A DNA stretch of 64,000 nucleotides from Chitinophaga sancti (GCF_034424315.1 NZ_CP139972.1:7200501-7264500), one strand, 5' to 3'; numbered from the stretch's first letter, positions 40,701 through 49,407 are shown. Notes: generated from the sequence alone by a model not told the origin. Numbers and translations: made by a program.

Positions 40701-41934
40701 CGCGCCTGTGGCGATCAGTGACCAGTCAACGATTTCGGCGGGTACAATCAGTTCCTGGAGCTGGAGCTTTGGTGATGGCAACAGCGAAACGCATACCAAT
40801 AATACAACCTTCAACAAAACATATACTGCCTGGAAGACCTACACTGTGAAACTGGTAGCGGTCAGCGATAATGGTTGCACGAGCGATACCGCTACCAACA
40901 CAGTGGCTGTACACCCGAACCCGACTACCGACTATACACTGCCTGCGCATATCTGTATGCCGGAGGGTATTGCTGCATTCACCAACAACACTTCTACACC
41001 TGATAGATCGGCGATGACTTATCAGTGGAATTTTGGTGACGGCACAGCCAACAGCACTACATCTTCTCCTACGCATGTGTATCAGCAGGCAGGCAGCTAT
41101 ACGGTGATGCTGACCGCTACTACCAAATTTGGTTGTACAAGCAGTAAAGACAAGGTGCTGAGTGCCTTCTTTACACAGCCGGTGGCTAAGTTCTCCGTAT
41201 CGCCTGATACGCTTTGCCAGGGTACAGAAAGTGTATTCACTGATCAGAGTACAGATGCCAGCAATAACATTACTACCTGGAGCTGGACATTCGGTGATGG
41301 CAGTAGTTCTACCAGCCGCAATCCGGTGAAGGAATACACTACGCCGGGAGAATACACAGTTCAGCTTACCGTCACCAACGGTGCAGGTTGTGTATCCACT
41401 ACGGCCAGTGACCAGGTAGTGGTCTACCTGCAACCCGTAATCGATGCAGGCGATGACTTTGTCGTACCACAGGGTACCCTCATTCAATTCAATGCGACTG
41501 CTAACGATAGTACCCAACTGGTATTCCGCTGGTCACCGGGCGAAGGGCTGTCATCTGCCAATGTGCTGAACCCATGGCTGGTGGCAATGGCAGACCAGGT
41601 ATACACCCTCACTGCAATCGGCAAAGGTAGTTGTGGTGCACAGGACAAGATGACTGTAAAAGTGCTGAAACCGGTGAAAATACCGAATGCGTTTTCTCCT
41701 AACGGAGACGGCATGAACGACCGCTGGGTGATTTCCAATCTCGCAGATTACCCGGGAGCCAGCATCGAAGTATTTAACAGGTATGGACAAAGGGTATACT
41801 ATTCTGTGGGCTACGAAACACCATGGGATGGTATGTGGAAAGGCAAGCTGCTACCGCTGGCTACATACTACTACATCATCAAACTGAAAAACGGGTTCGC
41901 ACCTCTCACCGGGTACGTTACAATACTTCAATAA
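37777..41934 (+). CDS. IgGFc-binding-like/multi-PKD adhesin with type-B T9SS sorting domain
   Basis: A 1385-residue secreted protein. After a signal segment (LWLALLSLFMMAVSGHAQ) comes an IgGFc-binding-like region (about 45-470, GTEFWTAYGHHQFM and VPIVAYGHIFGSASSGATTLLPV). It is clearly paralogous to residues 2080-2500 of the preceding giant protein. It is followed by about six PKD-type repeats (phrases such as YTWDFGD, WSWSFGDG, YQWNFGDG and WSWTFGDG) and a CHU_C type-B domain (about 1300-1385, IPNAFSPNGDGMNDRW). PKD repeats usually act as spacers on surface proteins. It starts 20 bp after the giant gene and is followed 17 bp on by a PorP/SprF gene, its probable dedicated partner. The ligand is unknown; adhesion is inferred. 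Confidence 0.85.
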   Translation: MKYPVLNSTACYCSPPKGGGNSGSLQRPLWLALLSLFMMAVSGHAQNLSNKGTEFWTAYGHHQFMEPGQPNSQEMVLYLSAEQPAVVTVSVDSLGWSRTYSIPANTVIATDYIPKGGTYDARLYSVPPGFGGTGGEGVFRYKGIHIVSDVPIVAYGHIFGSASSGATTLLPVNTWGYYYVSLNSEQNYGSDCFSWMYVIASHDSTVVEITPSALTRNGRPANVPFTVTLNKGQIYQVVGTTNGSSGPELTGTKVRSIANPGDTCYPIAVFSGSSRTAITCTPGGSGSGDNNMQQVFPSQAWGKRYLLAPTSTDNSPSTFMTNIYKVVVKDPATVVKRNGVVLTGLIGNSYYRFTSGTADYIESDKPVLVAQFMSSSGSCPNTGGLGDPEMVYLSPIEQAIKNIGFYRNNRESINVNYLTLIIPTLGVQSLKIDGQNNAWNYTYAHPALPGYSVVIKRWSAAQAQCLVSSDSAFTAVTYGLGSVESYGYNAGTLINNLNAVGTIHNQYDTAKSKNDFTCTNTPVELSVLLAYHPTKMVWQISQLGSAITPNADVVITNPVSTGQEIVNGVPYFKYTLPGTYQFSNTGTYNITITNTNPEIEKCDHTEQVKISVTVKKKPFAKFTYTHTGCTKDSVYFTGDTSASGYDVNRWKWTFAGPVLDSGQHVTHAFAPGQQNIKLSVITEEGCVADTTASITIYPRPTANFNTNVQSVCEGSNVTLTDQSTFGGSGPLVGWYWDEGNGTTNNNTTAAAQTAHYDAYGTYNIRHVVKVSDLCVSDTATKTVTVYAKPVPSFTYPDNCLAVDGIVQFTSTTTVPDAQTLSSYTWDFGDAAATPANPNTSTAANPQHTYTSFGTYTIKYSATTANGCTKDTTVTAIFKLKPKLNFTKLDSVCVNQKGTLDIAKAAVTNGVTGTGVYKGPGTNAAGVFSPTTAGAGTHTIWYVFTTKSGCIDSISATIKVNPKPAAAFTANDVCLGAPVAISDQSTISAGTISSWSWSFGDGNSETHTNNTTFNKTYTAWKTYTVKLVAVSDNGCTSDTATNTVAVHPNPTTDYTLPAHICMPEGIAAFTNNTSTPDRSAMTYQWNFGDGTANSTTSSPTHVYQQAGSYTVMLTATTKFGCTSSKDKVLSAFFTQPVAKFSVSPDTLCQGTESVFTDQSTDASNNITTWSWTFGDGSSSTSRNPVKEYTTPGEYTVQLTVTNGAGCVSTTASDQVVVYLQPVIDAGDDFVVPQGTLIQFNATANDSTQLVFRWSPGEGLSSANVLNPWLVAMADQVYTLTAIGKGSCGAQDKMTVKVLKPVKIPNAFSPNGDGMNDRWVISNLADYPGASIEVFNRYGQRVYYSVGYETPWDGMWKGKLLPLATYYYIIKLKNGFAPLTGYVTILQ

Positions 41935-41951
41935 GCAAATATTAACTCGCA

Positions 41952-42959
41952 ATGAAAAATATCATCACCTTCATCCTGCTTTGCCCGCTATTGTTTGTAA
42001 TGGCTGATAAAGCGAATGCGCAATCTGATCCGCATTTTTCCCAGTACTATGTGTATCCCTCCTGGCTGAACCCCGCACTGACCGGTGCTTTTGATGGCGA
42101 TTACAGGGTGTCAGCTATTTATCGTACCCAGTGGGGAAATATCAGCAGCCCCTTTGCTACCTATGGCGTAGCAGCTGATATTACCACTAATAAGCAATTC
42201 AATGTTGGCGCCAGTGTATTGAATCAATCCGCTGGTGATGGTGGATATAATTATACAACCGCTTATGCCAGCGCTTCTTATACAGGTGTGAAGTTCGGCG
42301 CTAACCAGACTCACAGGCTGGTATTCGGTATCCAGGCGGGTTTGATCCAGCGCCGTTTCGATGCTTCTAAACTCACCTTTGGTGATCAGTGGAACCCGGT
42401 GACTGGTTATAATCCAGGTACACCCAGTGCTGAGGTATTGGGCAGAACATCTGCCAGTTCATTCGATGCCGGTGCCGGTGTATTGTACTACGATGCAGAA
42501 CCGGGCAAGAAATACAACATCTTTGGCGGTTTCGGTGTCAGCCATCTCACACGTCCTACCGATCAGTTCAGTGCCAGTGGAGACGCGCGTTTCCCTATGC
42601 GCTTTACCGGTCATGCTGGTGTGAAAATAGCGATCAATGAAACCTTTAGTATCACACCGAATTTATTGTACCTGCACCAGGGTAATGCAGAAGAGAAAAT
42701 GATCGGTGCTTACGGGCAGATGTATGTAACACCGACTGTTGATTTCCTGCTGGGTGTGAACTACCGTTTCAAAGATGCAATTGCCCCTCATGCAGGCTTT
42801 ACCTATGGCGGCTTTACCCTTGGTGCCAGCTATGATATCAATACTTCCGATCTGGGCAAAATAGCCAGGGGCTCTAACAGCTTCGAAATATCTCTCACCT
42901 GGATAGGCAGAAAACTCTTTAAAACACCTGAAGTAGAATTTGTGTGCCCACGTCTCTAA
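41952..42959 (+). CDS. PorP/SprF family type IX secretion outer-membrane protein (second copy)
   Basis: A 335-residue predicted outer-membrane beta-barrel. The signal peptide ends DKANAQ and is followed by HFSQYYVYPSWLNPALTGAFDGDYRVSAIYRTQWG, the PorP/SprF hallmark region. It is divergent from the copies at 5380 and 44749, consistent with a different cargo. It lies 17 bp after the PKD adhesin gene and 16 bp before the OmpA/PD40 gene, inside a tight operon. Confidence 0.9.
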   Translation: MKNIITFILLCPLLFVMADKANAQSDPHFSQYYVYPSWLNPALTGAFDGDYRVSAIYRTQWGNISSPFATYGVAADITTNKQFNVGASVLNQSAGDGGYNYTTAYASASYTGVKFGANQTHRLVFGIQAGLIQRRFDASKLTFGDQWNPVTGYNPGTPSAEVLGRTSASSFDAGAGVLYYDAEPGKKYNIFGGFGVSHLTRPTDQFSASGDARFPMRFTGHAGVKIAINETFSITPNLLYLHQGNAEEKMIGAYGQMYVTPTVDFLLGVNYRFKDAIAPHAGFTYGGFTLGASYDINTSDLGKIARGSNSFEISLTWIGRKLFKTPEVEFVCPRL

Positions 42960-42975
42960 CATCTAATAAAGAACC

Positions 42976-44742
42976 ATGAAAAAGATCTTATTCACAGCAG
43001 CACTGTTAGGTGCAGTATTGGCAGGCAAAGCACAGTTTGCTTACAATTACCTCAAGGCTGCTGACTATTATTTCAGGAACGCGGACTATAATTCTGCTGC
43101 TCAGTATTATGAAAAATACCTGGCAGGTAACCGCTCCATCGTCAGCAATGCTGTATATAAACCCTACAATACACAACAGGTAGCAAGCAAAAAGCAATTG
43201 CCTGTAAGTTCTGAACACCAGGCTATCTATAAGCTGGCAGAGAGTTACCGCTTACTGCATGACTATAGCAAAGCAGTACCCTGGTATGCAGAAGCAATGG
43301 AGTTTGATAAATCAGAATATCCATTAGCACCTTATTACTATGCCGTGTCATTGCGTGCATTAAGTCGCTATGACCTGGCAGAAAAAGCATTCGCTTACTT
43401 CCTCGATACTTATCAGACTGCCGATAAATTCCGTGATGATGCAAAGCGTGAACAGGAGAACCTGCATTTCATTGTGGTACAGCTGGCGCGTCCTGATCTC
43501 TCCCTGTATACAATAGAGAAAGGCAATACCAACCTGAATCCTGAAGGCGCGAATTATGCACCTGCATGGCTTGGTGATACGCTGTTGTTATTTACCTCTA
43601 CAAGACCTGATAATGGTGCTGCAAAGAATCATGTGTTTACCAACAGGGTGTATGGCGTGAAGTTCAATGGTGCTGTGCCGGACAGTATTTCCAGGTTTGC
43701 ATTGCCGCAGCCTAAGAATGAAGAGCAGGGTGTGATCAGCATTAGCCCCGATGGCAATACACTCTTCCTCACAAGGTGGATAAAAAACAAAAAAGCCGCC
43801 ATCTACAGTAGCCATAAAAATGGCGATAACTGGACTGAGCCTGTGCTCCTTGATTCTATTGTGAACGCAGCCGGCTATAGTGCACAGCAACCATTTGTAA
43901 CAGCAGATGGTAAGCGCCTGTTATACGCCAGTGACAGGCCGGGTGGAGAAGGTGGACTGGACATATGGGAAGCACAGCTGAATGGTGATGGTACACCTTT
44001 CTTCACAAAGAACTTAGGTCCTGTGGTGAATACTGCTTCCAATGAACAGGCACCTTATTACCATGCAGCATCGGGTTTATTAGTCTTCTCTACAGATGGC
44101 AGGGTAGGCATGGGTGGTTATGATTTCTTCTATACAAAAGACAGCGCAGGCAACTATACTACTCCTGTTAATTTCGGTTACCCGGTGAACTCTGTGAAGG
44201 ATGATATCTACTTCAGCAGTAAGGGTAGCAAAGACAATATCCTGGAAGGAGTGTGGTTATCATCTGACCGTTCAGCCAGTTGTTGCCTGGAATTGTTTAC
44301 CCTGAACAAGCGTGTGCCACCTCCGCCTCCGCCACCACCACCAGTACCTGAAACCCCTGTAGCTGTGGCACCTCCGCCAGCTGAGGTACCAGTTGTACTG
44401 GACAATGTATACTACGATTTCAGCCAGTCATACCTGCAACCGGCTTCTTACCCTGCATTGGATAAACTGGTCGCCATGCTGCAGGCACATCCTGAAGTGA
44501 AAATAGAGCTGAGCGCACATACAGATAGCAAAGGTTCGGATGCGCTGAACCAGAAACTGTCTGACGCCCGTGCAAAGAGTTGCGTGGATTACCTCGTGAG
44601 CAAGGGAGTTGCAGCCGAACGTCTTACCTGGAAGGGATATGCGGCAACCATGCCGTTAGCACCTAATACCAATGCTGATGGATCTGATAATCCGGAAGGC
44701 AGGGCCAGGAACAGAAGGACGGAATTCAAAGTGATTAAATAG
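42976..44742 (+). CDS. TPR/PD40/OmpA envelope protein (PorE-like, second copy)
   Basis: A 588-residue protein with the same plan as that at 6412. Signal peptide (ends LAGKAQ), TPR-like helices (about 20-150, YYFRNADYNSAAQYYEKYL and LAESYRLLHDYSKAVPWY), PD40 propeller blades (about 190-440, ISPDGNTLFLTRW and ADGKRLLYASDRPGGEGGLDIW), a polyproline linker (nine prolines near 450), and an OmpA domain (about 472-588, HTDSKGSDALNQKLSDARAK and GRARNRRTEF). It should bind peptidoglycan and the outer-membrane complex. It lies between two PorP/SprF genes (16 and 6 bp gaps), so one OmpA-type anchor may serve two barrels. It is shorter than the operon A paralogue because the linker is much reduced. Confidence 0.88.
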   Translation: MKKILFTAALLGAVLAGKAQFAYNYLKAADYYFRNADYNSAAQYYEKYLAGNRSIVSNAVYKPYNTQQVASKKQLPVSSEHQAIYKLAESYRLLHDYSKAVPWYAEAMEFDKSEYPLAPYYYAVSLRALSRYDLAEKAFAYFLDTYQTADKFRDDAKREQENLHFIVVQLARPDLSLYTIEKGNTNLNPEGANYAPAWLGDTLLLFTSTRPDNGAAKNHVFTNRVYGVKFNGAVPDSISRFALPQPKNEEQGVISISPDGNTLFLTRWIKNKKAAIYSSHKNGDNWTEPVLLDSIVNAAGYSAQQPFVTADGKRLLYASDRPGGEGGLDIWEAQLNGDGTPFFTKNLGPVVNTASNEQAPYYHAASGLLVFSTDGRVGMGGYDFFYTKDSAGNYTTPVNFGYPVNSVKDDIYFSSKGSKDNILEGVWLSSDRSASCCLELFTLNKRVPPPPPPPPPVPETPVAVAPPPAEVPVVLDNVYYDFSQSYLQPASYPALDKLVAMLQAHPEVKIELSAHTDSKGSDALNQKLSDARAKSCVDYLVSKGVAAERLTWKGYAATMPLAPNTNADGSDNPEGRARNRRTEFKVIK

Positions 44743-44748
44743 TAAACT

Positions 44749-45774
44749 ATGAAAAGACTCTCACTGCTGTTGTTGCTGCTGGCGGGTTCCGCCAGCAGCA
44801 ACGCACAGCAACAACCGCACTACACCCAGTATATTCTCAATACGTTTATCATCAACCCCGCTGTGGCAGGTATTGAAAACTACTGGGATGTAAAGGCGAG
44901 CCATCGCCATCAGTGGGCTGGATTGAATGGTGCGCCGGTTACTTCATACCTCACCATACACGGCCCTTTACGCAAGAGCGATTATCCTGAAGCGGGTATC
45001 ACCGGTTTGACACCTCCGGGAGAGAATCCAAGGGGAAGAGCTTACTGGCAGCAGTATACCACACCTCCTGCACATGCAGGTGTAGGATTGACAATCCTGA
45101 ATGATAAGACTGGTCCGCTGAACAGGTTTTCTATCACGGGTACTTATGCACACCATATTCCTATTTCAGCCCGTACCAGTGTGAGTGCAGGAATTTCAAT
45201 AGGTATGCAGCAGATGTCGCTGGATGCATCGAAACTGGATTTTGAACAAGCGGGTGACCCGGTGATAGCAGCCAGTACACTGTTGAATAAGTGGCGGCCG
45301 GAAGTGAATGCAGGGTTGATGTTGTACAGCAGTAGTTATTACATCAGTGCGGCGGTGCAGAATATTATTCCGCAGGGAATTGCTTATGACAACGGAAAAG
45401 TGGTAGGCGATTCTTTGTACAGGGGTAAACTGGTACCGCATTTATTTCTCTCAGGTGGGTATCGTGCTTTTATCAATGAAGATCTGAGCGTGTTGCCTTC
45501 TGTGATGGTGAGAATGATTACGGCGGCACCTGTGAGTTTTGATCTGAATACAAAGTTTCAGTATAGAGACCGGATGTGGGTAGGGGCTTCATACCGCATA
45601 CAGGATGGGTTTGCGGCTATGCTTGGAGTGAATATCAATTCAACAATCAATATCGGGTATTCGTATGATTATACTACATCATCATTGAATACGGTGAGTA
45701 AAGGAACGCATGAAGTATTGATTGGGTTCTTAATAGGGAACAGGTATGGAGATCTGTGTCCGCGCAATTTTTAA
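44749..45774 (+). CDS. PorP/SprF family type IX secretion outer-membrane protein (third copy)
   Basis: A 341-residue predicted beta-barrel. Signal peptide ends SSNAQQ, followed by HYTQYILNTFIINPAVAGIENYWDV and HRHQWAGLNGAP, the PorP/SprF signature. The family-typical GLTILNDKTGPLNRFSITGTYAH is present. It begins 6 bp after the OmpA/PD40 gene and ends the tight gene run. Two type-B cargos and two PorP/SprF proteins occur in this unit, so a one-to-one match is possible, with this copy serving either the giant or the PKD protein. Confidence 0.9.
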   Translation: MKRLSLLLLLLAGSASSNAQQQPHYTQYILNTFIINPAVAGIENYWDVKASHRHQWAGLNGAPVTSYLTIHGPLRKSDYPEAGITGLTPPGENPRGRAYWQQYTTPPAHAGVGLTILNDKTGPLNRFSITGTYAHHIPISARTSVSAGISIGMQQMSLDASKLDFEQAGDPVIAASTLLNKWRPEVNAGLMLYSSSYYISAAVQNIIPQGIAYDNGKVVGDSLYRGKLVPHLFLSGGYRAFINEDLSVLPSVMVRMITAAPVSFDLNTKFQYRDRMWVGASYRIQDGFAAMLGVNINSTINIGYSYDYTTSSLNTVSKGTHEVLIGFLIGNRYGDLCPRNF

Positions 45775-45857
45775 TTACTAAGATGGAGATAAACGGTATT
45801 AAAAGGCATTAAAAAATCAAAAAATTCTATCAATAACAAACAATCAAAATTTAAATT

Positions 45858-46391
45858 ATGAAAAAGGTTTTCGGTTATTTATTCGTTGCATGTATGTTCT
45901 CCCTTGCCATTGGAATGACTTCTTGTAAGAAAGGTGATGCAGGTCCTGTAGGTCCGAAGGGTGAGAAAGGTGATACAGGTGTAGCGGGTAATGCAGGTAT
46001 CATTTATTCCGCCTGGAAAGATGCAGCTTTTACCCTTGCATCTGACAATGCAACTTACTTCGTAAATGTAGATGCTCCAAAGATCACTGCTGCTATCCTG
46101 AACAAAGGTGATGTAAAAGTATATACCCAATACTATACAAGTACTGGTGGACTGGTAGTAATGCCATTACCATACTTCAACGGCAATTACATTATCAACG
46201 TTAATCTCTTTGAAGGTGGATTCGAAATCTACAGCAATGCAGACTTCAGCACATCTACTGACGATAATGGAAAAAAATCTTTCCAATACAGATATGTGAT
46301 CATTCCGGGTGGCCAGGCTGCTGCACGCAAGGCTGGGATCGACTGGAACAATTACGAACAGGTAAAAGCTTACCTGCATCTTAAGAACTAA
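45858..46391 (+). CDS. Small lipoprotein with collagen-like triplets
   Basis: A 177-residue lipoprotein with lipobox GMTSC (Cys23), directly followed by eight Gly-X-Y triplets (GDAGPVGPKGEKGDTGVAG) and a C-terminal beta-rich domain (about 50-177, IIYSAWKDAAFT). Short collagen-like stretches after a lipid anchor are frequent in Bacteroidota surface proteins and probably act as a stiff spacer or trimerising element. It lies 83 bp after the third PorP/SprF gene with no terminator visible between, and a terminator follows it. Function unknown. Confidence 0.75.
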   Translation: MKKVFGYLFVACMFSLAIGMTSCKKGDAGPVGPKGEKGDTGVAGNAGIIYSAWKDAAFTLASDNATYFVNVDAPKITAAILNKGDVKVYTQYYTSTGGLVVMPLPYFNGNYIINVNLFEGGFEIYSNADFSTSTDDNGKKSFQYRYVIIPGGQAAARKAGIDWNNYEQVKAYLHLKN

Positions 46392-46430
46392 TTTACTAAT
46401 GACTATCTCCATCAAAACCACAAGTAACAG

Positions 46431-46460
46431 GGCTGCTTTATCGAGGGCGGCCAATTTTTT
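46431..46460 (+). terminator. Terminator after the collagen-like lipoprotein gene
   Basis: GGCTGC (46431-46436) pairs with GCGGCC (46447-46452), with one G-T pair and a 10-base loop, followed by AATTTTTT. The next gene starts 20 bp later. Confidence 0.6.
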
Positions 46461-46480
46461 CAACATCTAATAATCATACC

Positions 46481-47068
46481 ATGAAAAGATATAGTGAATT
46501 GACAGATGAAGAATTAATAAAGCTTTACAGATCGGGAGACGATAGTGCTTTCTCGGTGCTGGTTTACAGGCATAAGAACAGGATCTTTACTACCATCATG
46601 CTGTTAGTAAAAGACCGTCACCTGGCAGAAGATATCTTCCAGGATGTATTTATCAAAATCATTAATGCGCTCAATGAAGGGCATTACCTGGACAACAGCC
46701 GCTTCATTGCCTGGGCAGTGAGGATTGCGCACAACTGCTGTATCAGCCATTTCCGTAAGAAGAATGCACGCCCGTCTTTTGCCCTCATTTACAATGATGA
46801 TATTACCAGTGGGGATAGCCGTATGGACATGAGCCAGGAACAACTCATCATTATCAGGGAAACAAATACCGCAGTACAGGCATTGATGGACCGCCTGCCT
46901 GAAACACAGCGGGAAGCACTGATCCTGCGTTACTATGCAGATCTGAGTTTTAAGGAAATTGCGCAAACCGTCAATGTAGGCATCAACACGGCCTTGGGAA
47001 GGGTTCGTTATGCCATTATCAACATGCGGAAATTGATGGAGCGTGAGGCTGTGGAAGCAGTATTTTAA
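46481..47068 (+). CDS. ECF RNA polymerase sigma-70 factor
   Basis: A 195-residue ECF sigma factor. Region 2: SAFSVLVYRHKNRIFTTIML and AEDIFQDVFIKIINAL; region 4: LPETQREALILRYYADLSFKEIAQTVNVGINTALGRVRYA. It lacks the hydrophobic tail of the FecR-paired sigma factors in this window, and no FecR gene is adjacent, so its regulator is elsewhere or it belongs to a group without FecR. It converges with a histidine kinase gene, the stops being only about 9 bp apart. Target genes are unknown. Confidence 0.9.
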   Translation: MKRYSELTDEELIKLYRSGDDSAFSVLVYRHKNRIFTTIMLLVKDRHLAEDIFQDVFIKIINALNEGHYLDNSRFIAWAVRIAHNCCISHFRKKNARPSFALIYNDDITSGDSRMDMSQEQLIIIRETNTAVQALMDRLPETQREALILRYYADLSFKEIAQTVNVGINTALGRVRYAIINMRKLMEREAVEAVF

Positions 47069-47077
47069 CCAACAACA

Positions 47078-49195
47078 CTATACGTTCAGGCGCGCACCTT
47101 TAACAACAGCTTGCCTTACAGGCTCACAGGGAAGTTCTACATAAAAGGTTGTTTCCTTACCAGGCACACTCTCAAACCACAAATGCCCATTGTGCATTTC
47201 TGCAATTTTTCTGGAGATGGATAACCCCAGTCCAAAGGACTGTTCACCGGCTGTACCGGGTCTTCCCGCAGAAGTATGCATCTCAAAGATCTTTTCCTTT
47301 AATTCCGGCGGAATACCAATGCCTTTATCCTTGATCATAATGGTAAAGGTATTGTCTGTCCGGGTAGCATTGATACTGATCACGGACTTCTCTGTACTGA
47401 ACTTGATCGCATTGTCGATCAGGTTGGTAAAGAGCTGCCAGATCTTATCCCTGTCGAGATTGGAGATGCCTGCGGGTATGCGTCCTACCCTGATGCGCTG
47501 TCTTTTCTGGTGTGCTTTAAACTGCAGCAGATCTATACATTCCATCAAGAGGGGAGGGATATCGGTCAGTTCTGTTTTCAAACCGGCCAGTTGTCCTTTG
47601 TTTTTATTTTCCAGCAGCTGGTTGATGATTTCAAATGCCTGGTTACCGGCGTTGGCAATCATCTGGTACATGGCTTTGCGCTGCACCAGGTCGAATTCTT
47701 CACCATCCAGCAGCAGGCCTGCGATGGCGCCGATATTGCCCACCGGGTTTTTCAGGTCATGAATGATCACTTTGAGCAAGGCCGCATTTTCCTGGTCCCT
47801 GCTTTCCAGGTTACGAAGGGCATTGGTCAGCCTGTCGTTCTGTATGCCTACGAGTTGCAGGTTTTGCTTGGATTTTAGCCAGGTTCGCCAGATCAGGAAC
47901 GAAATCGTGATGACAGAGGCGAGGAAGAGTGTGGTGATGACAAGCAAAATCGTCTTCAGGCGATCATCATTCTTGAGCGCAATGATTTCCTGCTGACGGG
48001 CAACGTTGTCAAATTCCCTGCTGATATCTGCCTCATGGATTTTCCGGTTGCGGCCATCCAGTGAATCTTTGATAGCCGTGAATTCCCTCAGGAAGGCATA
48101 TGCTTTATCAGGCTGATTGTTTTGGGCATACCAGGTTTCTTCAGATTTAAGCCACCTGAGCCGCAGTTCCCTGTCTGGCGTTGCGATTGTATCCAGGGCT
48201 GATTTTATCTTTTTCAATACCTCGAATGCTTCGTTCATCCGGTTGGTATTGATATAAAGATTTGCAAGGCGCAACTGTGTATAAAGGGCATCGTCAATGG
48301 CATAACCAGGCTGGTTATTAATACTGATACTTTCAAGCAGTAGCGGTTCTACACTTGCAGTATCTCCTTTCTTAAGGTACATAAACGACTGATTGCCATA
48401 TATAATACCCTTTGACATGGCCACATAGCGCTGCTGGTTAGCCACAGCAGAGAACCTGGCCTCGTTTGCAGAAATATAACTGAGTGCTTTCTGAAAATAT
48501 AAACCGGCACTATCATAGTTACCGCTACGATCAAAGGCGAGCGCAGTATTATCAATATTTTCCTGGATAAAGGAAAATGCAGCAAAGTCCTGGCTCCCGC
48601 AAACCTGGCGTAAGTGAGTCGCAATTTTGAAATACCTGGCTGCTTCAGTAAACTTATCCTGCTTGTAGCAGATCATGCCCAGCTGATTGTAATATTCTGC
48701 CAGGAAAGCAGTGTCATGAGTGGTTTCACCAATTTGCTTAGCCTTGTAATAATATTCGAAAGCTTCAGTCAGCCGCTTCTGTGCCACCAGTACATCTCCT
48801 TTATTCAAAAGTGCGTTGACATAAAACTTTGTGTACTTTTTATTGTTTGCAAGATCTTTCATTACAGACAGCATGCTGTCGCAATAGATCATACTTTTTG
48901 AGTAGTCTTTGTCGTAATAATATCCTTTTTTGAACAGGTATTTACGATACAGATCGCTGGGACCTGCATGTTGGAAATGATTGTATACTGAATCCAGATA
49001 ACGAAGTCCTCTTTCTCTGTCCAGGTCTGCACCCAGACTGTCGGCATGGTTGATGACAGCTTCGAAATATTTTGGATGATCAACCTCGTCCTGTTGACCG
49101 GGGGTACAGGCATTTGACTCTAAAAGCATGCACACAAACAACACATACCAGAACACTCGCCAGAGGGATAATTCTTTTATACTACAAATAAACAT
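47078..49195 (-). CDS. TPR-containing sensor histidine kinase
   Basis: A 705-residue membrane kinase. The N-terminus has a hydrophobic signal or anchor segment (VFWYVLFVCMLL, with Cys30 as a weak lipobox). A TPR-rich sensing region follows (about 40-390, AEYYNQLGMICYKQDKFTEAARYFKIA), then one transmembrane helix (about 408-430, TILLVITTLFLASVITISFLIW), a short coiled coil, a HisKA-type domain with phospho-accepting His479 (IIHDLKNPVGN), and a HATPase with N, G1 and G2 boxes (LIDNAIKFS, DKGIGIP, GLGLSIS). The TPR region probably reads a protein or peptide partner. No response regulator is adjacent; the regulator at 1580 has no phosphoacceptor, so it is not an obvious partner. It converges with the sigma gene at 46481. 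Confidence 0.9.
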   Translation of the reverse strand: MFICSIKELSLWRVFWYVLFVCMLLESNACTPGQQDEVDHPKYFEAVINHADSLGADLDRERGLRYLDSVYNHFQHAGPSDLYRKYLFKKGYYYDKDYSKSMIYCDSMLSVMKDLANNKKYTKFYVNALLNKGDVLVAQKRLTEAFEYYYKAKQIGETTHDTAFLAEYYNQLGMICYKQDKFTEAARYFKIATHLRQVCGSQDFAAFSFIQENIDNTALAFDRSGNYDSAGLYFQKALSYISANEARFSAVANQQRYVAMSKGIIYGNQSFMYLKKGDTASVEPLLLESISINNQPGYAIDDALYTQLRLANLYINTNRMNEAFEVLKKIKSALDTIATPDRELRLRWLKSEETWYAQNNQPDKAYAFLREFTAIKDSLDGRNRKIHEADISREFDNVARQQEIIALKNDDRLKTILLVITTLFLASVITISFLIWRTWLKSKQNLQLVGIQNDRLTNALRNLESRDQENAALLKVIIHDLKNPVGNIGAIAGLLLDGEEFDLVQRKAMYQMIANAGNQAFEIINQLLENKNKGQLAGLKTELTDIPPLLMECIDLLQFKAHQKRQRIRVGRIPAGISNLDRDKIWQLFTNLIDNAIKFSTEKSVISINATRTDNTFTIMIKDKGIGIPPELKEKIFEMHTSAGRPGTAGEQSFGLGLSISRKIAEMHNGHLWFESVPGKETTFYVELPCEPVRQAVVKGARLNV

Positions 49196-49407
49196 TACAT
49201 CTTATAACGTTAATAATCGCTAAACTATTTTAGCAAAACATTTTGTAACAGGTACTGGTATTGTCCACCGTAGTGTAAGTTAAAGCGTTTTTTGCACTAT
49301 GTATAACAGGGTGGGAAAAATTACATGTAAGTGGTATGTTGATATAAGGATTCATCTTCAGGTAAAAGGGAAATTTAATGTGATAAGGGGCAGGTGATGG
49401 CTTGTAT

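Noticed and set aside
36167..41517. Long open frames on the minus strand inside the giant cargo genes (36167-36916, 39943-40587, 40726-41517)
   Set aside because: They lie antisense to clearly coding repeats, have no signal or domain, and their length is explained by the codon bias of the plus-strand genes.
47190..47762. 190-codon plus-strand frame opposite the histidine kinase
   Set aside because: It mirrors the HATPase/HisKA coding region; composition and lack of motifs mark it as a shadow.
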